DNA of 45,041 nucleotides from an uncultured Oscillospiraceae bacterium (GCA_934573935.1 CAKTMO010000012.1:1-45041); one strand, 5' to 3'; positions 36,087 through 44,774 are shown, numbered from the stretch's first letter. Numbers and translations: made by a program. The notes: generated from the sequence alone by a model not told the origin.

Positions 36087-37481
36087 ATGGCCGAAAAACG
36101 CAGCATCTGTCTCATCAACGATTCCTTCCCGCCGGTGATCGACGGCGTGGCCAACGCCGTCACCAACTATGCCTCCGTCATCCAGCGGGACTATGGCGAC
36201 GCCACGGTGGTGACGCCCTATTACCCCGACGCCGACGACAGCGTCTATCCTTTTCCGGTGCTGCGCTATCCCAGCATCGACATGACGAAGCTGGTGGGCT
36301 ACCGCGCCGGCTTCCCCCTGTCGCCGGAGTTGATGGCCCAGGTGGAGGGCCGCCATATCGATCTGATCCACAGCCACTGTCCCGTCACCTCCACCGTCCT
36401 GGCCCGTATGCTGCGCCAGCGGCTCCATGTGCCTCTGGTGTTTACCTATCACACCAAATTTGACATCGACATCGCCAACGCCATCCATAGCAAGCTCTTG
36501 CAGGAGGCGTCCATCAAGCTGCTGGTGGAGAACATCTCCGCCTGCGACGAGGTGTGGACCGTCAGCCGCGGCGCAGGGGAAAACCTTCGTTCCCTGGGCT
36601 ATCAGGGGGACTATATCGTCATGCCCAACGGCGTGGATTTCCCCGCCGACCGCGTGGCGGAGGACAGAGCCCGCGCCGTGGGGGAGGGGCTGGACCTGCC
36701 CGATGAGATCCCCCTGTTCCTGTTCGTGGGCCGCATGATGTGGTACAAGGGCCTGCGCATCATTCTGGACGCCCTGAAGACCCTGAAGGACGAGGGACGG
36801 GACTTCCGCATGGTCTTCGTGGGCAAGGGCACCGACGGCGACGCCATCCGCGCCTATGCCCAGCAGCTGGACCTCTGCGACAAGGTGTTTTTCTTGCCGC
36901 CCTGCTATGACCGCCAGGTCATCCGCGCCTGGTACTGCCGCGCCGATCTGTTCCTGTTCCCCTCCACCTTCGACACCAACGGCCTGGTGGTGCGGGAGGC
37001 GGCGGCCTGCGGCCTGCCCAGCGTGCTGGTGGCCGGCAGCTGCGCCGCCGAGGATGTGACCGACGGGCAAAACGGCTTTTTCATTGAGGAAAACGCCCCC
37101 TCCATGGCCGCCATGCTGCGCCGCCTGATGACCCAGCGTCCCCTGATGCGCCAGGTGGGCGAGAACGCCCAGCGGGAGATCTACCTCTCCTGGGACGATT
37201 CCGTGGCGGCTGCCTGCCGCCGCTACGAGGTGGTGCTGGACAACTTCCGCCGCGGCCTGTACCCCGCCCGCGCCGACGAGCTGCTGCGGGATGCGGCGGC
37301 GTCTCTGGACACCGTCAACCGCCTCCGCGCCGCCCGCGACCAGCTGCGCGCCGCCATGGAGGAGGACGTCCGCCAGTGGCAGGACGAGGTGCTGGAAAGT
37401 CGCCTCCGCGCCCAGGAAAACCGCCAGAAAATGCAGGAACGCATCACCCAGCTGCGCCAGCGGATCGACCGTTATCTGTAA
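36087..37481 (+). CDS. Glycosyltransferase family 4
   Basis: 464 residues. N-terminal Rossmann domain: ICLINDSFPPVIDGVANAV, IDLIHSHCPVTST, VFTYHTKFDIDI. C-terminal GT-B domain: VMPNGVDF, LFVGRMMWYKGL, and the nucleotide-sugar site FPSTFDTNGLVVREAAACGL. The last 80 residues form a coiled coil (DTVNRLRAARDQLRAAMEED onward), an unusual extension. The best-known close relatives make glucosyl- or galactosyl-diacylglycerol; the acceptor here is inferred only. Its ATG follows AAGGAG. Confidence 0.85.
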   Translation: MAEKRSICLINDSFPPVIDGVANAVTNYASVIQRDYGDATVVTPYYPDADDSVYPFPVLRYPSIDMTKLVGYRAGFPLSPELMAQVEGRHIDLIHSHCPVTSTVLARMLRQRLHVPLVFTYHTKFDIDIANAIHSKLLQEASIKLLVENISACDEVWTVSRGAGENLRSLGYQGDYIVMPNGVDFPADRVAEDRARAVGEGLDLPDEIPLFLFVGRMMWYKGLRIILDALKTLKDEGRDFRMVFVGKGTDGDAIRAYAQQLDLCDKVFFLPPCYDRQVIRAWYCRADLFLFPSTFDTNGLVVREAAACGLPSVLVAGSCAAEDVTDGQNGFFIEENAPSMAAMLRRLMTQRPLMRQVGENAQREIYLSWDDSVAAACRRYEVVLDNFRRGLYPARADELLRDAAASLDTVNRLRAARDQLRAAMEEDVRQWQDEVLESRLRAQENRQKMQERITQLRQRIDRYL

Positions 37482-37487
37482 AAAAGC

Positions 37488-37516
37488 TTGCGGTATGTCC
37501 CACGTTATGATACCAT
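37488..37516 (+). promoter_or_regulatory. Promoter before the DegV-family gene
   Basis: TTGCGG (37488-37493) and TACCAT (37511-37516) with a 17 bp spacer, about 50 bp before the ATG. The -10 match is weak. Confidence 0.45.
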
Positions 37517-37564
37517 AAAGCCATCCCGCCCCATAAGGGCATTGAAACAAAGGAATTCTATCAT

Positions 37565-38416
37565 ATGAATATCAAAATTTCCGCCGACAGCACCTGCGAC
37601 CTGTCGCCTGAGCTGGTCGAACGCTATCACATCGGCATCTCCCCCCTGTATATCGTCCGCGACGGCGAATCGCTGGTGGACGGCGTGGATATCACCCCCG
37701 ATGAGATCTACGCCCACGTAAACAGCGGCGGCAGCATGTGCTCCACGGCGGCGGTGTCCGTCTACGACTACGTGGAGTTCTTCCGCAAAGAGCTGGAGAG
37801 CGCCGACGCCGTGGTGCATTTCCACATCTCCGGCGACATGTCCGCCTGCTATCAGAACGCCTGCATCGCCGCCCAGGAGGTGGGCAACGTCTACCCCGTG
37901 GACGCCCGCAATCTCTCCACCGGCATCGGCCTTCTGGTGCTGGAGGCGGCGGAGCTGGCCCAGCAGGGCGAAATGACCGCCCAGGAGATCCAGATGCGCA
38001 TGAACCGGCGGCGCGAGCTGCTGGACGTCAGCTTCCTGGTGGAGCAGCTGGGCTATCTGCGCAAGGGCGGCCGCTGCTCCAGCGTGGCGGCCCTGGGGGC
38101 CAATATGCTGTCCCTGCGCCCCTGCATCCAGGTGAAGGATGGCAAAATGGGCGTGGGCAAAAAGTACCGCGGCGCCTATCAGAAATGCCTGCTGCAATAC
38201 GTAAAGGAGCGGCTGGAGGGCCACGGGGATATCGACACCCGCCGCATCTTCATCACCGAATCCGGTGGCTTCACCCCCGAAGAGGTGGCCGAGGTGGAGG
38301 CGGCCGTCCGCAGCTATCAGCCCTTTGACGAGGTGCTGCACACCCGCGCCGGCTGCACCGTCTCCAGCCACTGCGGCCCCCGCACCCTGGGCATCCTCTA
38401 TTTCCACACCAAATAA
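37565..38416 (+). CDS. DegV-family fatty-acid-binding protein
   Basis: 283 residues. N-terminal DegV motif IKISADSTCDLSPELVERY; lipid-contacting region MCSTAAVSVYDYVEFF, FHISGDMSACYQNACIAA and DARNLSTGIGLLVLEA; C-terminal domain with QLGYLRKGGRCSSVAALGAN and a final HCGPRTLGILYFHTK. DegV/FakB proteins bind fatty acids and present them to a FakA-type kinase; no FakA gene is nearby. The gene is intact and abuts the mobile-element region. Confidence 0.9.
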   Translation: MNIKISADSTCDLSPELVERYHIGISPLYIVRDGESLVDGVDITPDEIYAHVNSGGSMCSTAAVSVYDYVEFFRKELESADAVVHFHISGDMSACYQNACIAAQEVGNVYPVDARNLSTGIGLLVLEAAELAQQGEMTAQEIQMRMNRRRELLDVSFLVEQLGYLRKGGRCSSVAALGANMLSLRPCIQVKDGKMGVGKKYRGAYQKCLLQYVKERLEGHGDIDTRRIFITESGGFTPEEVAEVEAAVRSYQPFDEVLHTRAGCTVSSHCGPRTLGILYFHTK

Positions 38417-38468
38417 AAAAAGCACCCTGCGGGTAGTGGCGCATAAGACAGGTTTATAAGGTTTAGAG

Positions 38469-38505
38469 AGAACAGCGTGGCGGAAGTCACGCTGTTCTGC
38501 TTTTT
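38469..38505 (+). terminator. Terminator at the end of the recombinase remnant
   Basis: AGAACAGCGTG and CACGCTGTTCT form an 11 bp stem followed by GCTTTTT. It serves plus-strand transcription from the DegV gene and overlaps the 3' end of the minus-strand recombinase remnant. Confidence 0.75.
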
Positions 38506-39198
38506 GATGCGTGAGTGAGCATTTCGGCAATGATGCTCTCCGGCAGGAAACCAATGCAGGCAAGGCTGATATGCACATCCTGCACTCGCTGCCCGCTGCT
38601 CTTATCCGGCGCGGAAACATAGACCCTGTTCACAAGATCATGCAGCACAGCGGGCGTCAGTTCCTGCAAGTTGGGATATTTCTTCGCCCGGAGGATGAAC
38701 TGCTCAATGCTGTCGGCTTCTTCCTCCTGCTGGGCAATCTCCTGTTCCAAAAGCTGCATTTTCTCCGTCAGCTCTGTTTGCTCATTTTCATAGTCGGCGG
38801 ACAGCTTTTCAAATCGGCTATCATTGATTTTGCCGGAGATATTGTCCTCATAGAGCCGTTTGAACAGACGGTCAAGCTCTTCCATCCTGCGCTGTGCCTG
38901 CGTAAGCTGTCTGCGCTTTGCGGCGAGTTCTTTCTTGAAGTCCTCCTTACGCTTTGCACCCAGCTTATCGCGGAACAGATCCTCACAATCGGCACAGTAG
39001 GCAACGCCGGAAAAGAGGTTGCTCTTACCCGTTCTTGCCGGTCTGCGTTTGTTGCGGCGCAGCTCCTGTACCCGCTGAAAGGTGTCCTCATCCACAATGG
39101 CTTCATGGGTGTTGCGGAATATCTTCCATTGCTCCGGTGGATTCTCGATGGTCTTCTTGATTTTGTAGGACTGCCGGTGCGTTTTGAAGTTCACGGTA
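38487..39198 (-). pseudogene. Remnant of a TnpX-like large serine recombinase
   Basis: Only the C-terminal part remains. It opens at VNFKTHRQSYKIKKTIENPP, runs through EAIVDEDTFQRVQELRRNKR and SNLFSGVAYCADC, then jumps to EDLFRDKLGAKRKEDFKKEL. The second half of the zinc ribbon and the region after it are missing. The coiled coil and the DUF4368-like tail (LTPAVLHDLVNRVYVSAPDK, then HISLACIGFLPESI) follow. The catalytic domain is gone, so it is inactive. Distinct in sequence from both full recombinases in the window. Confidence 0.82.
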
Positions 39199-39343
39199 CG
39201 GGCTTCCCATGCTGGCGGGCTGGCTGGTGGCAAAGCTCCATGTCCTGCGCTATATGCTTCGGGACTGGATATATGGATAAGGCTGTTTTCAGAAACACCG
39301 TATCAAGCAAAAGTGCGGAGCATATCGCCCCGCGCTTTTCGTT
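39199..39343. other. Junction stretch with possible coding remnant
   Basis: Between the two minus-strand fragments the plus strand can be read MLAGWLVAKLHVLRYMLRDW-IYG followed by a stop (39210-39281), which could be the tail of a deleted gene. The support is weak. Nothing else is recognised. Confidence 0.2.
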
Positions 39344-39586
39344 TTATTCGATCTCGTAATCCTCGCTGTCGTCGGCCTCGCCAGTGGTGCAGGTGAAGCA
39401 CATATTCGTCCCCGTGATGGCACTGCCGGCTGCCCAGATGGGCGCGCCGCAGATCATGCACCCTGCGCCGTTTTTCTTGGCGGCCAGGGATTCCCGCAGC
39501 GCCGCGATCAGCTCCCTGCGGTTGGCGTCCCTATTGTTTTTTACCACGCCGTCCGCAAATTCTTCAATGGAAATATAGGTGAACAT
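39344..39586 (-). CDS. Small zinc-binding protein (80 aa), cut off from its promoter
   Basis: Residues about 42-66 hold a treble-clef-like cysteine pair set, GCMICGAPIW and TNMCFTC; the ends are acidic (GEADDSEDYEIE). N-terminus MFTYISIEEFADGVVKNNRD. There is no ribosome-binding site: immediately upstream of the ATG the sequence is the SLH-protein fragment. The gene therefore appears complete, or nearly so, but separated from its expression signals by a rearrangement. Function unknown; likely part of a former mobile element. Confidence 0.55.
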   Translation of the reverse strand: MFTYISIEEFADGVVKNNRDANRRELIAALRESLAAKKNGAGCMICGAPIWAAGSAITGTNMCFTCTTGEADDSEDYEIE

Positions 39587-39589
39587 ACA

Positions 39590-40089
39590 CCGGCGGCGGC
39601 AGCAGCGGCGACGGTTACACCTACTACACCATCAAGGCCACCGCAGGCGTGAACGGCTCCATCTCTCCCACCGGCAATGTCAGCGTCCGCGAGGGCAGGG
39701 ATCAGACCTTCACCATCACCCCGGATAAGGGCTACGCCGTCGCCAAGGTGCTGATCGACAGCAAGAACGTGGGCGCGGTGAAGTCCTACACCTTCGAGAA
39801 TGTGAAGAAGAACCACACCATCGAGGTCGTCTTTATGAAGGCCAGCGGCAATCCCCAGACCGGCGTGTTCGTGGATGTGCCGGAGGGCAGCTACTATGAG
39901 GAAGCTGTCAACTGGGCCGTGGAAAAGGGCATCACCACCGGCACCGATGCGACCCTCTTCTCCCCCGATGGCATCTGCACCCGCGCGCAGGCTGTGACCT
40001 TCCTGTGGCGCGCAGCAGGCAGCCCCGCAGCTAAGTCCGCAGTCATGCCCTTTACCGATGTGAAGGCCGGCAGCTACTACTATGCTGCG
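39590..40089 (+). pseudogene. Fragment of an SLH-domain surface protein
   Basis: No start codon or leader: the frame opens at TGGGSSGDGYTYYTIKATAG, followed by a short Ig-like repeat (NGSISPTGNVSVREGRDQTF, YAVAKVLIDSKNVGAVKSY), a link (ASGNPQTGVFVDVPEGSYYE) and one SLH motif (AVNWAVEKGITTGTDATLFS, ICTRAQAVTFLWRAAGSP). A second SLH motif is broken off at VKAGSYYYAA. Both ends are junctions with unrelated DNA. The parent protein bound the secondary cell-wall polymer through SLH domains. Confidence 0.82.
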
Positions 40090-40798
40090 TTTCCTCGCCG
40101 CCGCTGATCTCCCACACCTCCATGGCGATGGGCGCATTTGCCAGAATGCCCGCGTAGACGTACCGGAGCTCCTCAATGATATACCGCACCAGATTGTGGA
40201 AGTCGGAGGGCGCTGCCTTACGGTCGGGCTTCACCGTCCGGAACTTTGCCATGGGACATCGGACGGAGATCGATGTGCCGGTGGGATGGGGCAGGTCGCC
40301 CGTACCCGAATAGAAACGTACCTTCATGGGTTTATCCAGTTCAGATGTACCCATAGAATACGGTGCCTTGACCTCACGGTACTGGTTCGCCGCCGCGTCC
40401 GTCTTCTTCCGCGTCCGGATGCTCCACTTCTGGTCAGGGCTGCTGTCGCAGGAGGCCAATGCGTGCTTCAAGCCAAAGCCGTGCTCGTTCAGCGGTGTCT
40501 GCGCGCCATCCCGACATGCGATGGTCAATGCACTGCCAAGGTCGGCAATGCCCGTGCCGCCGTCTGTCACAGTGATCTCCACGGCATCGCCAAGATTTTC
40601 CAGTGAAAGCACCACCCTCATGGACAGTTCGGGATCATCTTTGTTGGCGCGGAGGTTGGAGACCGCGTCGTCCATCAGCTCACAGATGACCTGTGCCACG
40701 CTGTTGAAACTGTCCCCGATACCGGCGAACAGGCCGTGGCCGGTGGGGTTGTTGCAGATGATCTCCTCTGCAATGGGCGTCTTGTTTTCGATTTTCAT
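40052..40798 (-). pseudogene. GHKL ATPase of a mobile module, C-terminally truncated
   Basis: AGGAGG lies ten bases before the ATG at 40798. GHKL motifs: N box VICELMDDAVSNLRAN, G1 ITVTDGGTGIADLG, G2 LNEHGFGLKHALA. After about residue 236 (EVWEISGGEE) the frame runs into the SLH fragment and stops at 40052, so the C-terminal part of the protein is lost. It lies in the same direction as the recombinase upstream, with a 67-aa gene between. Its role is unknown; similar ATPases accompany mobile elements and defence loci. Confidence 0.65.
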
Positions 40799-40815
40799 AG
40801 GTGCAATTCCTCCTG

Positions 40816-41019
40816 TTATCGGTTGAGTTGATTGGCCATGTCGGAGCGAATAGCGGCGGCGATAATGCGCAGCAGCGCCTGCTGGCGGATGACCTCCTGA
40901 CAGAATGCCACGGCCAGATCCTCCGGCGTCAGATTGATGTCCTCGCACAGACACAGCAGCTCAATCCACTCGTCATCGGTCATGTTCACTTCGATGGTCG
41001 TCTTACGTTCGTCGTTCAT
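40816..41019 (-). CDS. 67-aa protein between recombinase and ATPase
   Basis: MNDERKTTIEVNMTDDEWIE starts a helical acidic protein with a region LTPEDLAVAFCQEVIRQQAL; no named family. It starts 32 bp after the recombinase stop and ends 17 bp before the ATPase start, consistent with one transcription unit. Possibly a small regulator or accessory factor of the module. Confidence 0.6.
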   Translation of the reverse strand: MNDERKTTIEVNMTDDEWIELLCLCEDINLTPEDLAVAFCQEVIRQQALLRIIAAAIRSDMANQLNR

Positions 41020-41051
41020 AATGGTTACTCCTCATTCGTATCAAATTTGAT

Positions 41052-42518
41052 TTACACCGCCCAGATGATCTCTGCGCTGTCCTTTGCCACCTCGATGCGG
41101 CGGATGAACTGGGCGGCCACGGCCTTTTTCTCCTCGAAGGACAGTTCGCTGAACACCAGTTTTTCCGGCAGCGGAACGCGGCCTGCTTCACGCCGCTGGG
41201 CCTGCTGGAGCACTTCGCGCTCCTTTTCGATCTTTCCCAGCGCTTTCTGCAGATAGGACGCGGGCAGATCCTCACTCTCGGCAAAGGCATCCATCAGACG
41301 CTCGGCGCGGCGATCCAGCTCCAGCAACCGCTGGGTATAGCTGTCCTCCTCCGGCTTCGGCACAACGGGCTCCCGGGGACACTGCGCCAGCAGCTTTTCA
41401 ATCTCCGTCTGCACCACCGTTTCCAGCTCTGCCAGCTTGACGTGGATGGCGGCGTCGCAGCGGTTCATATTATACCGCCCGCTGCACGCCAGATAGCGAT
41501 AGGACTTGTCCACCACAACGGACAGGCTGTAGCCGCACTTGGCGCACTTCAGTAGGCCGGAGAGCCATGTGTGCTTGCCCTTGCCGCTGTTACCTACCTG
41601 ACGGTTGTGAGCCAGCTTCGCCTGCACCGCCAGAAACAGCGGCGATGGCACGATGCCCACGCTGTTCAGCACAGACGCCCGATGGTTCTCGGTCCTGGTG
41701 TACTTCCGCGCGTTGGCCTCCCGCTTGCCCACCAGCAGCACGCCGTGTACACCGTCAAAGGCCTCAGGCGGGCTGGTGACCTCCACGCCCTGCCCCAGAT
41801 AGTGGAGCCGCACCTGCTCGTCCGCCATCACATAGGCCGGATTGTGCAGCAGGCGGGACAGCGTCACGTTGTCCCATGTAGCACGCTTGGGGGCGGGGAT
41901 GCCCTCGGCGGTCAGCTTGCGGGCCAGCAGTCCTAACGACATGCCCTCCGCGGCGTACTCTTGAAAGATCCGCTGCACCACCGCCGCCTTGTCGTTGGGG
42001 ATAAGGGACGGCGCCTCACGGCCATCCTTACCGCGGGCCCGGCCATTGTCGAAGCCGTAGGGCGCCGGGCCGCCGGGCCATGCACCCAGCGCCGCGCGGC
42101 GGTAGTAGTTGTCCCGCACGCGCTCGGCGGTGGTCTCCCGCTCCAACTGAGCGAACACCATGATGATGTGCAGCATGGCCCGCCCCATAGGCGTCTTGGT
42201 GTCGAAGTTCTCGTTGACCGACACGAACTCCACATGGTGCTCCTGCAGCACCTCCCATAGTTGGCCGAAGTCTGCCACACTGCGGGAGAACCTGTCCAGC
42301 CGGTAGACATACAGCGTGCCGATGCGGTCGGCGCGGATATCCTTCATCAGCTGCTGGAATGCGGGGCGCTCGGTGTTCTTGCCGGAGTAGCCGGCATCCT
42401 TGTAGACCCGCAGCTCCCCGCCGCCCGCCGTGCGGCGGCACAGGTCGATCTGCCCCGCGATGGACAGGCTGTCCTTTTTCTCCACGGACTGGCGGGCGTA
42501 TACCGCGTCCGTCTTCAT
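41052..42518 (-). CDS. Second large serine recombinase (488 aa)
   Basis: Resolvase domain with the catalytic serine in VYARQSVEKKDS (Ser11), YKDAGYSGKNTERPAFQQLM and YVYRLDRFSRSVADFGQLWE, then MVFAQLERETTAERV. A Recombinase domain follows, then a zinc ribbon (LLKCAKCGYSLSVVV, LACSGRYNMNRCD) and a coiled-coil arm. Its start codon overlaps the stop of a 43-aa ORF (ATGA). Unlike the integrase at 896-2443 it is followed by two further genes rather than an attachment site, so its site may lie upstream. Appears intact. Confidence 0.92.
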   Translation of the reverse strand: MKTDAVYARQSVEKKDSLSIAGQIDLCRRTAGGGELRVYKDAGYSGKNTERPAFQQLMKDIRADRIGTLYVYRLDRFSRSVADFGQLWEVLQEHHVEFVSVNENFDTKTPMGRAMLHIIMVFAQLERETTAERVRDNYYRRAALGAWPGGPAPYGFDNGRARGKDGREAPSLIPNDKAAVVQRIFQEYAAEGMSLGLLARKLTAEGIPAPKRATWDNVTLSRLLHNPAYVMADEQVRLHYLGQGVEVTSPPEAFDGVHGVLLVGKREANARKYTRTENHRASVLNSVGIVPSPLFLAVQAKLAHNRQVGNSGKGKHTWLSGLLKCAKCGYSLSVVVDKSYRYLACSGRYNMNRCDAAIHVKLAELETVVQTEIEKLLAQCPREPVVPKPEEDSYTQRLLELDRRAERLMDAFAESEDLPASYLQKALGKIEKEREVLQQAQRREAGRVPLPEKLVFSELSFEEKKAVAAQFIRRIEVAKDSAEIIWAV

Positions 42519-42646
42519 GCGGTCTTTTCCCGCTGGGCTGCCCGCAGTGCCCGCAGCTTCGCCATACAGGCGGCGTAGGCATCCTTCATCTGCTGCTGCC
42601 GCGCCTGCGGATCCTCATACTGCGGATGGGTGTGTTTGACTTCCAT
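42515..42646 (-). CDS. 43-aa protein coupled to the recombinase
   Basis: MEVKHTHPQYEDPQARQQQM leads a basic helical peptide ending RAAQREKTA. GGGGG stands nine bases before the ATG at 42646, and the stop overlaps the recombinase start. A start two codons earlier is too close to the ribosome-binding site. No family recognised. Confidence 0.6.
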   Translation of the reverse strand: MEVKHTHPQYEDPQARQQQMKDAYAACMAKLRALRAAQREKTA

Positions 42647-42693
42647 GTTCATTCCCCCTCGCCACAGCCTATGAGTTGGGGACGTGGAACATG
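42644..42693. promoter_or_regulatory. Imperfect inverted repeat upstream of the recombinase operon
   Basis: CATGTTCATTCCCC and GGGGACGTGGAACATG are inverted around about 20 bp. This could be an operator or an attachment-site remnant of the second recombinase. Confidence 0.35.
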
Positions 42694-43012
42694 ACGATGA
42701 CGCGGGAAATGACTTCAACGCTAAGCGATCTGTCTATACGAAAACTATCAATGCAACTATGATTTTCCCGCTTCCTTGCGTTTTTCGCCCCGACATGCTA
42801 TGATAAAATATAACGCTGTCCAGTGTTGTGCATCTTGGCAGCGGCTCTATAAGGATCAATGCCCCGCCGAGAGGTGGGGCATTTTGTCATCCGGAAAATG
42901 CAACTCTGAAAATGTCCTTGGTATATTTTATGCTGGGAATAGAAGGGGGTACAATGAACAGAAGCTATTTCAATCAGATTACCAATAACTCTATCACAAG
43001 GAGAAAGCCTTT
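42694..43012 (+). promoter_or_regulatory. AT-rich gap: terminator and weak promoter for the FAH-family gene
   Basis: No gene is seen. AATGCCCC and GGGGCATT (42858-42883) followed by TT form a terminator-like hairpin. TACAAT (42950-42955) with a weak -35 TTTATG 17 bp upstream could start the next gene. The stretch is clearly richer in A+T than its neighbours. Confidence 0.4.
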
Positions 43013-43864
43013 ATGAAACTCATCACCTTCCTGCACGACAACAAAGAAACGGTAGGCGTCCTGACCGAAGACGGTTCCGTTCGTCCGCTGCCCTTTGCCG
43101 ATATGAATGCGCGGATCCAAGCGCCTAAAGATGTGCTGCTGGCCGCTGTCAAAGACGCTGCGGCAGCTCTGCCCCTGTCTGCCGTCACATTGCTGGCGCC
43201 CATCCCACGGCCACGGCAGGACGTAATCTGCCTGGGCATCAACTACAAGGCCCACGCGGAGGAAGCGGCGCGGTACAGCTCCGAGGCCTTCACCAAGGAG
43301 CGCCCCATCCCCATCTATTTCTCCAAGCGCGTGACCGAAGCCGTGGCGCCTGAGGGCTATATCGAGAGCCACCCCGGCCTTGTGGAGCGGCTGGACTACG
43401 AAGCCGAGCTGGCGGTCATCATCGGCAAGACGGTGAAAAACGTGAAAGCGAAAGACGCGGCAGACTATATTTTCGGCTACACCGTCCTCAAGGATGTGTC
43501 GGCTCGCGTCTTGCAGACCGCCCATAAGCAGTGGTACTTCGGCAAAAGTCTGGACGGCTTCACTCCCATGGGTCCCTGTATCGTCACTGCTGATGAGATC
43601 GCCTTTCCGCCTGCCCTGCATATCACCGCCCGCGTCAACGGCGAGCTGCGGCAGGACTCCACCACAGACCTGCTGATCACCTCCATCGCGGGCATCGTTG
43701 AGGAGTTGTCCTCCGGCATGACGCTGCTGCCCGGCACCATCATCTCCACCGGCACTCCCTCCAGCGTCGGCATGGGCTTCGACCCGCCAAAATTCCTGAA
43801 GCCCGGCGATGTGGTGGAGTGCGCCATCGAAGGCATCGGTACTCTGCGAAATACGGTGCGGTGA
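43013..43864 (+). CDS. Fumarylacetoacetate hydrolase-family protein, 283 aa
   Basis: FAH fold: PRPRQDVICLGINYKAHAEE, metal ligands in LVERLDYEAELAVIIGK, then KDVSARVLQTAHKQWYFGKS, GPCIVTADE, GTPSSVGMGFDPPKFLKPGD and VECAIEGIGTLRNTV. Such enzymes cleave or decarboxylate 2-oxo acids such as fumarylpyruvate or oxaloacetate; the exact substrate is not evident. AAGGAGA precedes the start. It is followed by a flavin-reductase gene with its own promoter. Confidence 0.9.
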   Translation: MKLITFLHDNKETVGVLTEDGSVRPLPFADMNARIQAPKDVLLAAVKDAAAALPLSAVTLLAPIPRPRQDVICLGINYKAHAEEAARYSSEAFTKERPIPIYFSKRVTEAVAPEGYIESHPGLVERLDYEAELAVIIGKTVKNVKAKDAADYIFGYTVLKDVSARVLQTAHKQWYFGKSLDGFTPMGPCIVTADEIAFPPALHITARVNGELRQDSTTDLLITSIAGIVEELSSGMTLLPGTIISTGTPSSVGMGFDPPKFLKPGDVVECAIEGIGTLRNTVR

Positions 43865-43883
43865 CCGAATCAAGCAAACAGGT

Positions 43884-43912
43884 TTTACGTTTGGTGTTCA
43901 ATGTGGTATAAT
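43884..43912 (+). promoter_or_regulatory. Promoter of the flavin-reductase gene
   Basis: TTTACG (43884-43889) and TATAAT (43907-43912), 17 bp apart; the -35 match is weak. Confidence 0.5.
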
Positions 43913-43943
43913 ACGATCATTCTTGAAGCAGGAGGACGGAACT

Positions 43944-44504
43944 ATGCGTAAGAATTTTGGAGCAAAGCCCTGGCTGTACCCGCAGCCTGTTTTGATCGTC
44001 GCGACCTACGGCGAGGATGGTACTCCGGACGCCATGAACGCCGCGTGGGGTGGTATCGCGGACATGAATCGCATCGCCATGTATCTCAGCGGCAGCCATA
44101 AAACGGTGAAGAACATCCTGAACCGCAAGGCATTTACCGTCAGCATGGCGGATGCGGCCCATGTGGACGCCTGCGACTATGTGGGCATTGTCTCCGGCAA
44201 TACAACGCCGGATAAGATGGCGCGTGCCGGATTCCATGTGACCAAGAGCGAGGTGGTGGACGCGCCGATCATCGATGAACTGCCCATGACGCTGGAGTGC
44301 AAACTGATCAGCTTCGACGAGGAGTCTGAACTTCTGCTGGGCGAGATCGTGAATGTCTCCGCCGACGAGCGTATTCTGGACGGTGAAGGGAAGATCGACC
44401 CGCAGAAGCTGCGGCCGATCACCTTTGACCCTGTGCACAACGACTACCTCGTCCTGGGCGAGAAAGTTGGCAACGCCTTCGAGGACGGCAAAAAACTGAA
44501 ATAA
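43944..44504 (+). CDS. Flavin reductase-family (FMN-binding split barrel) protein
   Basis: 186 residues. MRKNFGAKPWLYPQPVLIVA then TYGEDGTPDAMNAAWGGIAD and SHKTVKNILNRKAFTVSM are typical of flavin-reductase-like proteins that bind FMN as dimers; the tail DPVHNDYLVLGEKVGNAF is also conserved in this group. GGAGG lies eight bases before the ATG; the longer upstream frame overlaps the preceding gene and is not used. Probable NAD(P)H-dependent flavin reduction or redox role. Confidence 0.88.
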   Translation: MRKNFGAKPWLYPQPVLIVATYGEDGTPDAMNAAWGGIADMNRIAMYLSGSHKTVKNILNRKAFTVSMADAAHVDACDYVGIVSGNTTPDKMARAGFHVTKSEVVDAPIIDELPMTLECKLISFDEESELLLGEIVNVSADERILDGEGKIDPQKLRPITFDPVHNDYLVLGEKVGNAFEDGKKLK

Positions 44505-44509
44505 GCGTA

Positions 44510-44541
44510 AAGCACGGAGTCTTTTGACTCCGTGCTTTGCT
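44510..44541 (+). terminator. Terminator of the flavin-reductase gene
   Basis: AAAGCACGGAGTC-TTTT-GACTCCGTGCTTT followed by GCTT; a strong stem five bases after the stop codon. Confidence 0.82.
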
Positions 44542-44774
44542 TCACCTCAAAAGCTGTCTGTGAGGAAAAGTGTGCAATGATTGCATGCTTTTCCCGCAGG
44601 CGTAATTTCTTTCAACCACCTTCCCCCGCGCACACCCCCTTCATTTTGACCTCTAAACAGGGTGTTTGGCGGGCGTTTCAGGCGCGGGAGGGCTCAAAAT
44701 CAAAGAGTTGTGCGCAAAGTGCCAGTATCGCATGCTGGCTGTCCCACTGAAGAAGATACTTACGAGGCAACGAA

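Noticed and set aside
35946..37550. N-terminal extension of recG by more than 500 codons
   Set aside because: It reads antisense through the glycosyltransferase gene; RecG of normal length starts at 35945 with a good ribosome-binding site and promoter.
42694..43012. Small plus-strand ORFs before the FAH-family gene (42776-42988, 42828-43016)
   Set aside because: They cross a terminator-like hairpin, lack ribosome-binding sites, and the region is AT-rich intergenic DNA.
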